Assembly (NCBI GenBank): GCA_037179385.1
Contig: CM074184.1
Coordinates: 10,000,001-10,064,000, forward strand
Length of the DNA stretch: 64,000 bases
Direction: 5' to 3'
Origin: Holothuria scabra
Lineage: Eukaryota > Echinodermata > Holothuroidea > Aspidochirotida > Holothuriidae
Shown: piece after piece, positions 36,301-48,300 of the stretch
Layout of the letters: every line of letters begins with the position of its first letter
Numbering within the stretch: position 1 is the stretch's first letter
Made by a program: the position numbers and the translations under genes
The notes under the pieces: model-generated
What the model saw: only the letters and a program-made list of their open reading frames with translations
The model's database searches: none
Told to the model about the DNA's origin: nothing

Positions 36301-39300
36301 TGGTTGTTGCTATGGTAGTTGTTGCAATGGTTGTGATTGTGGCAGTGGCTGTAATTGTGATGATTGTGACTGTTGTTGTTCCTTATTTTTGCTGTTTTTG
36401 TCATTGCCATTATTAACATTTTTGTGTTTATGTGCAATGTGTATATATGTGATTGTTGCTATGGTAGTTGTTGCAATGGTTGTGATTGTGGTGGTGGTTG
36501 TAATTGTGATGATTGTGACTGTTGTTGTTCCTTATTTTTGCTGTTTTTGTCATTGCCATTATTAATATTTTTGTGTTTATGTACAATGTGTATATGTCTT
36601 ACATTTTATTTCCTCTGTGTACCATATCGGTATGTCAGCTTGTCATTATCTAACAATTACTGTGCAAACACTTATTTCTGTTGGATCTGGAAATTTCCAG
36701 AAGAAAACATCATCTAACATTTGAACTGTAATCATTTGAAAATATTTACCAATTTCACACATGGGAATTTTTGCAAGACAAGACATCCTCTCCTCTACAT
36801 GGGGATCAAACACAACGTGAGAGTAAAATGAGTGATTATTAATCATTAGTTATAAACTCTGTTAAGTTGTCAGGTATCCAAATAAACAATGTGTTTTCGT
36901 CTGTGGTTTATCATCCGGGATAGGGGAAACTACATTGGTCCAATAAAGCGTTTTTAAAAAATATCTAAATTGTACGAACAGTCGCCCAAAATATTTTGAA
37001 AACAGCCAAATCTCATATCTTTCTTTCTTTTTTATTTCATTCTAAATAATCTTTCATAATATTTTAGAAATTAAATTAAATTTTCATGTATATCCAAAGA
37101 AAACCAGGCAGTCACTTTTGGAAAATTTCACATTTTAGGTTCACTACTTCAAGTTGGGACATTCTGCTCTCTAACCCTAAGAGTGTTGTATAAAGTGCTT
37201 TTATCAAAAGTTCTCATAGAATTTCAATTTTCTTTGAAGCTAAGAAAGGAAGCCTGTGAAGTGCCAGAGTGGATGGAAGTGGTAGAATTTGAGAGGATGG
37301 AGCTTAGGAGAGCTGAGCTTGGCTTGGTTTTTAGTCAGGTAAAAGTAAGGTGGGTATTATAATTTTTTAGATTTACAGGTCTAATCACTTGAACATTAAT
37401 AAAATAGGCTACTTCAGTGGTTAGTGATGTAATTATTTCTCTCTAAGTTTGCTTTTTTATTTGAATTTAGCATCTTTGCTGTTCATGGATTATTTTGTCA
37501 TCATTTTGTTACTGCAAAGGGGTAAGTTAAAAAAAAAAAGTTAAAAAGTTAAAAGTTAAAAGGGAAAAAATGTAACCATTTGAAATTGCAATGACCTTTA
37601 ATTTGAATTATGTACATATAAGCATTATGGCAGTGGTTGGAAAAATTATTGGCCCATTGTTAGCTGTAATGCTGAATTTGTTCCGGGTACGGCAAATCTA
37701 TTTCCCTCCTTAATTAAAAAGTGTAATCACTACACCAAGGAAATCATGTCTCGAGTCATTCTATTGAAATGAAGCAGAGGCATGTTAGAGTAGACCGCAC
37801 CATCTAGTCGGTTGTAGGGTTCATTCATTGACAAGGGCTGTTCCACAGTGGATGGGGCTGTCTATTTGTAGTTATAGGGTATGTTGAAAAGGTTCATAAA
37901 TAACTTCACCCTAGATGTGTAAGCTGCAAGGCATAAAATTTGTAGTTCTCGGTGTGTCATTCTGACCATTTTCAAATCTAACAATATAGAAACATTGTGG
38001 CTGGTTCTAGTTACATCTCTGAAAGTTGCATTTTATGTAATATTTATCTAGTCCAATCATTAATATCACTAGACTGATAATAATACATTTGAGAAATGGA
38101 AATATTTGTATGCATAATACTTTCGCTTGCATAATACTGAAGATTTAGCACAGTCACTTATGCTATTTGCAGCTATATTTATGATCCCTTGTATTGTGCC
38201 TGGTTTTGTCTTCCTTAAGATGTGGCATGGAAAGCAAAGTTACCCTTTCAAATATTACATATAATTAGAAATTAAATGCCTATACCAACTACAGTTTGCA
38301 GGTTTTCAACCCATATGGTATTATTTTTTTTTTCAGCTATCCAAAAGAAAAAAAACTCTTGTTTGACATGTTGAAAGCCTCAGCATCAAAAACTCATCTT
38401 AATATGATAAACAACAAGGAGTGTCCATTTGAGTTTGAAATTAGGGAGACATCTGACCTAAAAACTCTCTCCTATCCTGTAAAAGACTGTAGATGAGGGC
38501 AAAATATGGAAATATGGTTCTGAAAATGTAACAAATTTCCTGCAGACAGAGCTGTATTTAAAAAGGAATAGTCCAGAACCAAATTTGATATGTTCCAGAG
38601 GGTCATGTTCTAATGTTTCTTTTTCATGAAATTATTTTAATACCGACTTAGCCAATCAAATGGCATCGAAGGTATGCATACAAAGAGAATATTGACCTTT
38701 TAAGGGAAATTGGTTTCTTTTGACATGATCAATTGCTGATATGTACATCAGTGACTGAGAAAACTGAGAAAGTGACATTGACCAGAGTAGCTAATTAGGT
38801 TTTGGTGACATCAGTCAAAATCTGCCACCATGTTTTGACCATGTTTTGAGAGGCTCACCAACTAACATGTAGGCTTGAATAGCTTATGTACACCCCTTGT
38901 TGTTGATCAGTGTTAACTATGAACATGTTTTTCTTATATCACCATATGTAGAACCACTCATACACTTTTAAGATACGTTTGATTTATTCCCTTTTGCAAA
39001 TTTCTTACAGTTACCATCCTCCTCATGTGAACATGACGGCTCTCACTGTCATCTACCAGGATGATTCTCGAGTTGATGTGCAAACAAGGACTATCTTAAA
39101 ACCACTGAACCATCCACGGTGTCATACCAACCGCACCTTCCTAGGCACTGATAGGTCTTCTTGTAGAAAAGTGGGTATTTTTCTTTTATTTTCAGGTTTG
39201 TGTTCATGTGTCATTTTTGCTATTGTCATTGTCATTTTCAATGTTTTTGTGTTCATCATTAGTATGGTAATGCTGGCAATTGTGGTGCTAGCACTGGTTT

Positions 39301-42300
39301 TGCTGATTTTGCAAATGCATGAGCAGATAAAAAAATACATAAAAAAAACTTATATGCAATATGCCTGTTTTCATAGCAAGGGGTGGATGTCACCTCTTTG
39401 TTGCATGAGTGTACTCTCCGTCTGCAGGCATTTATTTGATTATTTATCTCTTACAGGAAATTTGGTACGTCTTAATGTACCTATATGTGGAGTTGTTTTG
39501 GTACATCCATTGAATGTCTACTGTTTAATATTAGTTTCTTTGCAGGACCTACAGAGAGACAATATAGAAAATGCATCTACACAAGATGTGCTCTACATGG
39601 AAGAGGATGAAAAAGACAAAGAAAATGATGTTCAAGACAAAGCAAACATCATGCTTAATCATGGCAAGGCTATTTTAATGGTTCTTATTTTTTCACATCC
39701 ACAGAATACAACAAAGAACTGAAAAAGAAGAAAGACAAAAGAAGACAACAAAGAAAAGAAAAAATATCTTCTTTAATGTTGTCTTGTGTTGTTGTTCTGT
39801 GTTGTAATCTTTTTCCAGGTAGTTATGTCAGTATGTATACAAATGTAATTGTTTTGTCTGCATGTATTAATGTCTATTTCTAGTTTGTTTCTTTGCAGGA
39901 CCTACAGGATGTGCTCCCCATGGAAGAAGAGGATGAAGAAGAAGATGAAGATGAAATGAAGACAACATGAACAGCTAGAAGCTTGCAACAAGTCTTTTTA
40001 CTGCCTGACAAGGCTGTTTTTATTTTTCTCTTCACAGAAGAGAAAGGAATGAAGATGGTGTAGACCGAAGCAGAAGAAGATGATTGACGCGGGAAAAAAT
40101 AGCATACAACATCTTTAAACTATATGCAAGGTGCCTGAGATCATTCCTGAAGGTGGAAGTCACCTTTTTATTGAAATGAGGATGCTTTCAGGCTTAAGAT
40201 ACTTTTTGTTGTGTTTAATTTTTATTTTCTGGATAATTATGTCAAGATTTATACATGAGTAACTGTTTTGTTGCATGTTTTAATATTTATGTTTTAGCGT
40301 AAGTTTCTTTACAGGACGTGTTCCCCATGGAAGAAGAGGATGAAGAAGAAGATGAAGCTAGAATGAAGACAACATGAACAGGAGTGTGCAACATATCTTA
40401 TTACTGCCCGGAATGGCTGTTTTTATTTTCTCTCTCCACAGAACAGAAGACAACAAAGAAGTAACTGATTTGTTTGCATGTATTAATATTTTAGTTTCTT
40501 CACAAGATGTGCTATACATGGAAGAAGAGGATGAAGAAGAAGATGAAGATGAAGAAGAAGATGAAGATGAAGAAGAAGATGAAGAAGAAGATGAAGAAGA
40601 AGATGAAGATGGAATGAAGACAACATGAACAGGAGCAAGCAATGTTTCGTTTTACTGCCTGGCCAGGCTGTTTTTATTTTTTCTCTCCACAGAACAGAAG
40701 ACAACAAAGAAGATGATGTAGAAGAAGAAGGAAGAAGGCGATGACAGGAAAAACATACAAGACATTTTAAATGTATAATGGGTCAAATATTATTGTTGCA
40801 AAAGGTAGAAATCACCTTTACTGCATGAGTATGCTAGAAAAATACTATTGGTTTTTTTTTACTTTTTGAGTACTTTTTCCTAATAATGTTTATGCAGGGT
40901 GCCTGAGAGTATTATTCTTACAGGTGGAAATCACCTTTTTCAGTACATAAGTTCCCATCTGGCTTTCTCATTCCTTTTTTGAGTAATTTATTCTGATAAT
41001 CTCTATGTAGGGTGTTTTAGAGTATTTTTGTGGAAGTCACCTTTAAGAGTGCATGAGTTTGCTCTCTGACTTCAGCTATTTTATTTTTTCTCATTATCTT
41101 TTTTGAAAAATTTATTTTTATAATCTCTATGCAGGGTGTCTGAGAGTGTTATTGCCAAAGGTGGAAGTAACCTCTTTAAGTGCATGAGTTCACTCCCTGA
41201 CACGAGACATTTAGTGTTTTTTCATAATCTTTCTTGTGAAATTTATTTTTTATAATCACTATGCAGGGTGTCTGGGAGTATTATTGCCAAAGGTGGAAGT
41301 CACCTTTTTACTAAGTGCATGAGTTCACTCCCTGACACGAGGCATTTAGTGTTTTTTCATGATCTTTTTTGTGAAATTTATTTTTTATAATCTCTATGCA
41401 GGGTGACTGAGAGTATTATTGCCAAAGGTGGAAGTCGCCATTTTTATTAAAGTGCATGAGTTTGCTCCCTGACATGAGGCATTTAATTCTTTTTCCATGA
41501 TCTTTTTTGTGAAATTTATTTTTTATAATATTTATGCAGGGTGTCTGAGAGTATAATTGCCAAAGGTGGAAGTCACCTTTTTACTAAGTGCATGAGTTCA
41601 CTCCCTGACACAAGGCATTTAGTGTTTTTTCATGATCTTTTTTGTGAAATTTATTTTTATAATCTTTATGCAGGGTGTCTAACAGTAGTATTAATGCCAA
41701 AGGTGGAAGTCACCCAATAAGTGCATGAGTTCAGTTATTGTTTTTTCATTCTTTTTTTGTAAAGTTGTTTTAAAAATCTCCATGCAGGGTTTCTGAGAGT
41801 ATTATTGCCAAAGGTGAAAGTCTACTTTTTAAAGGTTTGAGTTAGCTCCCTGACTTCAGGCATTTCATAATTTTTTCATTCTTTCCTTTTTTTTTGATAA
41901 ATGTTTTCTGAATATTATTGCCAATGGTGAAAGTCTCCAAGAGGCATGAGTTTTCTCCCTGACTGCAGCCAATTTATTGTTTTTCTGTTATCTCTTTTGA
42001 GAAATTTATTTTAGTAATCTCTATGCAGGGTGTCTGAGAGTATTATTGCCAAAGGTGGAAGATTTCATTCTAAGTACATAAGGATGCTCTCTTGCTTGGA
42101 GTAATTTATTCTAATTATCTCAATGCAGAGTGCCTCAGAGTATATTGCAAAAGGTGTCGGAGCCACCTTTTTTAAATGTATGAGTGTGCTCTCTGACTTT
42201 AAGCATTTTATTTTTTTTTTATTTCCTATTTTGAATAATTTATTGTGAAAATCTACATGCAGGGTGCCTCAGAGTATTATTGCCAAGGGTGGAAGTCACC

Positions 42301-45300
42301 CTCATAAGTGCATGAGTATATCAGCTCTCTGGTTTGAGGCATTTTGTGTTTTATTTTTCTCAGTGGGTAATATCTAGATATTTACATATGTAACTGTTTT
42401 GTGTGCATGTATTTAATGTCTGTTTTAGTCTTATCTTTACAGGACCTGCAAGATATGCTCCCCATGGAAGAAGAGGAGGAAGATGAAGGCAACATGTACA
42501 GAAGTGTGCAACATCTCTTTGTACTGCCTGACAAGACAACACAGAAGACAGAAGAAGGTAACAGGAAAAAGGCACCCGAGACATTTTTTGTGTGCAATGT
42601 GCCTGAGATTCTTGCAAAGGGTGGAAATCACCTACTTTGCATGAGTATACAGTACCTCTGTGGTATGAGACATTTTTCAATTTAAATTTCTCTTTTTTAG
42701 TACTTTCTTAAATAACCTGCATGCAGTACTTGATATCATTACCAGAGGTGGAAATTCACCATTTTTGGTTTCATGCATTTTCATTGCTGTCACTTTGCTT
42801 GTTATGAAAATATAATTAAAAATATGCCGTTTGAAATCATTGGTTAACATACTCCTTTATATTTGTATGTTTATACTCCCTAGCAGCAGGTAGAATAATT
42901 GTCTTTAGGTATGACTTTCTCTTTAGGGTAATATTCCAAATAATAATTGTTGGAGGTTTGTGTGAATCACAACCATTTTTTTTTTCTGACGTATTCTCTC
43001 TGATGCATCCATTTTCATTTAGTGGTTTTGATCTTTATTTGGAGGCTGACATTCTTGCCAGAGGTGAATCACCTTTTTTATTGCATGAGTGTACTCCCTA
43101 GCTTCAAGACTTTTTATAAGCTTTAATTTTCTTTTTCAGATGATACTTTTTTAAATTTAAATATGCAATGTGCCCTGATATCGTTGGTTGAAACCACCAC
43201 CTTTTTTTACTGTTTTTGTTAGTACTCTCTGGCTGCGAGCGTTGTAAAGCTTTTGATTCTCTTTTTTTTGGTAAATTTTTCATAACATGTGCAGCTAGTG
43301 TGCTTGAAATCATTGCCCAAGGTGGAAACAGTATGCTCTCTTGGCTTCAGGCACTTTTTATTGCTTTTCATTTTTTTCTTTTGGGAAATATTTTTTAAAA
43401 AGTTGCTGTGTGTCCTCAGGTCAGTGTTGGAAATCACTACAATTTATTGTATGAGTAGTTTCTGGCTGCAAGCATCCCCCTGTGGGGTAGGTGTTGTAGA
43501 ATATGCCCACGGTATTTCCTGCCTGTTGTAAGAGGCAACTAAAGGGAAAGACGTGCCCTGTACAGCATTTAGATTGTGTTTGAAACATGAACGATGTTTT
43601 GAATCTGTATTTCTAACTACAGTATCTCTCGAACTAACTTACTTCTGGCTGCATGCATTTTTAATTGGTCTTTTCTTGAGGAATATAGAAATGGATTTCG
43701 AGCATGGCGCCTGATATCATTTTCAGAGGGTGAAATCACCTTTTTATTGCTTGAGCATTTTTTCTGGCTTTATAGCAATGTTTATTGCTACTGCTATTAT
43801 TTCTTACGGGTCATAGTTTTTAAACATACAGTATGCCCTGTGACTGAAAAGATTGCTAGAGGTGAAAAAGAGTACACTCTTTTGATTGCACATGCTCTGT
43901 CTGGCTTCAGGCATTTGTATTGTGCTTAATTTTCTCATACAGGTAGTATTCTTTAGAAATTTATGCAGTTTGTGACTGATAACACTGGTAGAGGTGAAAG
44001 TTACGCTCTTTTATTGTATGAGTGTCACCCTGACACTTCAGGCATTTGTAATGCTTTAAATTTTCTCTTATATGTGCCTGATGTCATATATATATATATA
44101 TACTCTGGCTGCAAGCATAATAATCGTTTTTTATATTCTTCTATTGGTATTTTTAATAACCTTTATGCAGTGTGCCTAGTATCATTCCCAGAGGTGGAAA
44201 CACCTTTTTTATAAGTATCCTTTTTGGCTGCAGTCATCCCCCTGTGGGCCAGGGGCTGTAGAATATGCCCACGGTATTTCCTGCCTGTCGTAAGAGGCGA
44301 CTAAAAGGAAAAACTTACACTGTACAGTAACTGTATTTGTAACAATTTGAAAGTGAACTATAAATGTACTAATGTGCTAACGAACTAACAAACTAACCAA
44401 CTAACTACCAGACTAACTTACTTCTGGCAACATGCATTTTAGTTGATATTTTTGTATGGGTAATGTAGCTATTGAATTTTTAGCAGGGTGCTTGATACAG
44501 TATCATTGCCAGAGGTGAAAATCTATTGCTTGAGCATATTCTTTGGCTTCAGGCATTTTTGCTTTTAATGTTTTCTTATGTGTAATAGTTTCTTTTTAAC
44601 ATTTATACTTTTAATAATAATTTTTTCTTTACTTTTTGTAATTTTGAATTCATATGCAGTGTGCTTGAGACGATTGCCAGAGGTTTTAAATCACCTTTTG
44701 ATTGCTTAATCATACTCACTGGCATCAGGCATTTTTTTACTTTTCTCTTGCAGATGTTGTTTATTTTAAATTTATAAACAGTGTGCTTGTGAAGATTGCT
44801 AGAGTTGAAAACCATGCCCTTTAGTTGCATGAGTGCACTCTCTGTCTTCAGGCATGTTGCTTTTAATATTTTTTGTAATCAATTTTTAAAAATTCATATA
44901 CATTATTGCCTGTGAAGATTGCAAGAGTTGAAAATTACTCTCTTTGATTGCATGAGCACACTCTCTGGTTTCAGGCATTTTTATTGCTTTTACTTTTCTC
45001 TTACAGATTTTATTTTTTAAAAATTTATATTCAGTGTGCCTGAGTAGAGTTTGCCAGAGCTAAAAGTCATGCTCTTTGATTGCATGAGCATACTCTCAGG
45101 TTTCAGGCATTTTTATTGCTTTTACTTTTCTCATTCAGATGTTATTTCTTTTTGTTTTTTTAATTTATATGCAGTGTGCCTGAGAAGCTTGCCAGAGTTG
45201 AAAGTCATGTACTTTGATTGCATGAGCACACTCTCTGGCTTCAGACATTTTTATTGCTTTTACTTTTCTCATTCAGATGTTATTTCTTTTTGTTTTTTTA

Positions 45301-48300
45301 ATTTATATGCAGTGTGCCTGAGAAGCTTGCCAGAGTTGAAAGTCATGTACTTTGATTGCATGAGCACACTCTCTGGCTTCAGACATTTTTATTGCTTTTA
45401 CTTTTCTCATTCAGATGTTATTTCTTTTTGTTTTTTTAATTTATATGCAGTGTGCCTGAGAAGCTTGCCAGAGTTGAAAGTCATGCTCTTTGATTGCATG
45501 AGCACACTCTCAGGTTTCAGGCATTTTTATTGCTTTTACTTTTCTCTTACAGATGAATTTTTTTAAATTTATATGCAGTGTGCCTGAGAAGCTTGCCAGA
45601 GTTGAAAGTCATGTACTTTGATTGCATGAGCACACTCTCTGGCTTCAGACATTTTTATTGCTTTTACTTTTCTCATTCAGATGTTATTTCTTTTTGTTTT
45701 TTTAATTTATATGCAGTGTGCCTGAGAAGATTGCCAGAGTTGAAAGTCATGCTCTTTGATTGCATGAGCACACTCTCTGGTTTCAGGCATTTTTATTGCT
45801 TTTACTTTTCTCTTACAGATGAATTTTTTTAAATTTATATGCAGTGTGCCTGAGAAGATTGCCAGAGTTGAAAGTCATGCTCTTTGATTGCATGAGCACA
45901 CTCTCTGGCTTCAGGCATTTTTATTGCTTTTACTTTTCTCTTACAGATGAATTTTTTTAAATTTATATGCAGTGTGCCTGAGAAGCTTGCCAGAGTTGAA
46001 AGTCATGTACTTTGATTGCATGAGCACACTCTCTGGCTTCAGACATTTTTATTGCTTTTACTTTTCTCATTCAGATGTTATTTCTTTTTGTTTTTTTAAT
46101 TTATATGCAGTGTGCCTGAGAAGCTTGCCAGAGTTGAAAGTCATGTACTTTGATTGCATGAGCACACTCTCTGGCTTCAGACATTTTTATTGCTTTTACT
46201 TTTCTCATTCAGATGTTATTTCTTTTTGTTTTTTTAATTTATATGCAGTGTGCCTGAGAAGATTGCCAGAGTTGAAAGTCATGTACTTTGATTGCATGAG
46301 CACACTCTCAGGTTTCAGGCATTTTTATTGCTTTTACTTTTCTCTTACAGATGTATTTGTTATTAAATTTATATGCAGGTGGCCTGAGAAGATTGCCAGA
46401 GTTGAAAGTCATGTACTTTGATTGCATGAGCACACTCTCTGGCTTCAGACATTTTTATTGCTTTTACTTTTCTCATTCAGATGTTATTTCTTTTTGTTTT
46501 TTTAATTTATATGCAGTGTGCCTGAGAAGATTGCCAGAGTTGAAAGTCATGCTCTTTGATTGCATGAGCACACTCTCTGGCTTCAGGCATTTTTATTGCT
46601 TTTACTTTTCTCTTACAGATGAATTTTTTTAAATTTATATGCAGGTGGCCTGAGAAGCTTGCCAGAGTTGAAAGTCATGTACTTTGATTGCATGAGCACA
46701 CTCTCTGGCTTCAGACATTTTTATTGCTTTTACTTTTCTCATTCAGATGTTATTTCTTTTTGTTTTTTTAATTTATATGCAGTGTGCCTGAGAAGATTGC
46801 CAGAGTTGAAAGTCATGCTCTTTGATTGCATGAGCACACTCTCTGGCTTCAGGCATTTTTATTGCTTTTACTTTTCTCTTACAGATGAATTTTTTTAAAT
46901 TTATATGCAGGTGGCCTGAGAAGCTTGCCAGAGTTGAAAGTCATGTACTTCGATTGCATGAGCACACTCTCTGGCTTCAGACATTTTTATTGCTTTTACT
47001 TTTCTCATTCAGATGTTATTTCTTTTTTTTTTAATTTATATGCAGTGTGCCTGAGAAGATTGCCAGAGTTGAAAATCATGCTCTTTGATTGCATGAGCAC
47101 ACTCTCTGGCTTCAGGCATTTTTATTGCTTTTACTTTTCTCTTACAGATGTATTTTTTAAAAATTTATATGCAGTGTGCCTGAGAAGATTGCCAGAGTTG
47201 AAAATCACCTTTAAATTGCTTGATTTCACTTTGGTTCCAGGCATTTTTATTGCTTTTAATTTTTCCCTACAGGTTATTTTTATTGTCTAACTTTTAGACT
47301 TAGTTTCTTCACAGGACCTACTGAGGGACAAAGAAGAGGAGAATGAAGAAGGCAACATAGAAGATACAGATGACATCAGCAGAATGAAGACAACGGGGAA
47401 AAGAAGATTCCTATCAAGACGAGACACTGCAGAAGACAACGTGGCAGACGGAAGAATGAAAAAGACATCGAACAGATGGATAGCACATTGGCAAGGCTGT
47501 TTTTATATTTTTTTTTTATTACTCTCTCCACAGAAACTAACCCCCTGAAGAAGAAGAATGAAGACAACGGGGAAAAGCGGCATGCAAGTGCCATTGCATA
47601 CATGCTCAAGAACATAGTTATGTGACTGTTTGGCCATATGAATCTGGTTACATTGCAGATCAGTTTTAGGGTAGGGTGTATAAAGAGTCAGGTCCATAGC
47701 AGAGTTAGGGCGTAAGCAAATGTGCTGGACTTGTGGGCCTGACACGCCCTGTCCAGCAACGCTTATTAGGGCTAGGTGTAGGCCATAATTAGTTTTATGT
47801 CTTGTTGCAATATGTGCGGCACATGCTTGCTTCACTTCCAAAAATACAACAGCAGAAACAGAAGAATGAAGACGACGTGGGAATACAAGCTTCCAGGCAA
47901 AGTTGTTTTTCTTTTTTCATTTTTCTTTCCACAGGAAACAACGCAGAAGGACAACGAAGGTTTCGTAGCGAAGCTGTTTTGATTTTTTCATTTTTTCTTT
48001 CCACAGGAAACAACGCAGAAGGACAACCTAAGCTTTCATGGCGAAGCTGTTTTTTGTTTTTTCATTTTTCTTTCTCCACAGGAAACAACGCAGAAGGACA
48101 ACGTAGGACTAAGCTGTTTTCCCTTTTTCATTTTTTTCTCTCCACAGGAAGCAACGCAGAAGGACAACGAAGGCTTCGTGTTGAAGCTGTTTTTCTTTTT
48201 TCTTTTTTTCTCTCCACAGGAAACAACGCAGAAGGACAACGTAGAAGACAGAAGAATGAAGACAACGTGGGAACATCAGCGCCCTTGCAAAATTATTTAA

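Larger units (their letters stand above)
34008..39400 (+). repeat. Tandem segmental duplication, two copies of about 2.7-2.9 kb
   Basis: 34008 to about 36700 and 36714 to about 39400 align through exons and introns. Shared stretches include AAGACAAGACCTCCTCCTCT near 34095 and its counterpart near 36775, exon A, GTTGTTGATCA upstream of exon B, and exon B with its GTGGGTATTTTT donor. Exon offsets are 2952 and 2949 bp. Exon C at 38337 exists only in the right copy. Confidence 0.8.
40780..47275 (+). repeat. 6.5-kb tandem array of about 130-bp units, older left, younger right
   Basis: Each unit has ATGCAG followed by a GTGCCTGAGA-type motif, GCCAGAGTTGAAAGTCA, TGCATGAG, CTCTCTGGCTTCAGGCATT and a polypyrimidine tract ending in CAG. 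Left units (40780-45035) are divergent. From 45036 the units are nearly identical and fall into two types of 138 and 128 bp. From 46376 they alternate as a 266-bp dimer. Frames of up to 171 codons here arise because 138 is a multiple of three. Confidence 0.85.

Noticed and set aside
36245..36717. Cys-rich 106- and 114-codon frames
   Set aside because: Translations of a TTG/GTG/TGA-rich low-complexity tandem repeat in the intron after B1. Another frame of the same DNA is Val-rich.
38337..38496. IL-17 identity for exon C
   Set aside because: Only a short CPF.F.I...P...C likeness. The remaining cysteines and strands of the IL-17 fold are absent, so no family name is given.
40358..40642. Minus-strand poly-Ser frame
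   Set aside because: Antisense of the GAA/GAT microsatellite in module D4. It has no start or splice support.
45051..46632. Open frames of 171, 149 and 93 codons with a 46-residue repeat
   Set aside because: They come from a 138-bp tandem unit whose length is a multiple of three. They pass through polypyrimidine tracts and break whenever a 128-bp unit occurs, so they are not treated as a repeat protein.
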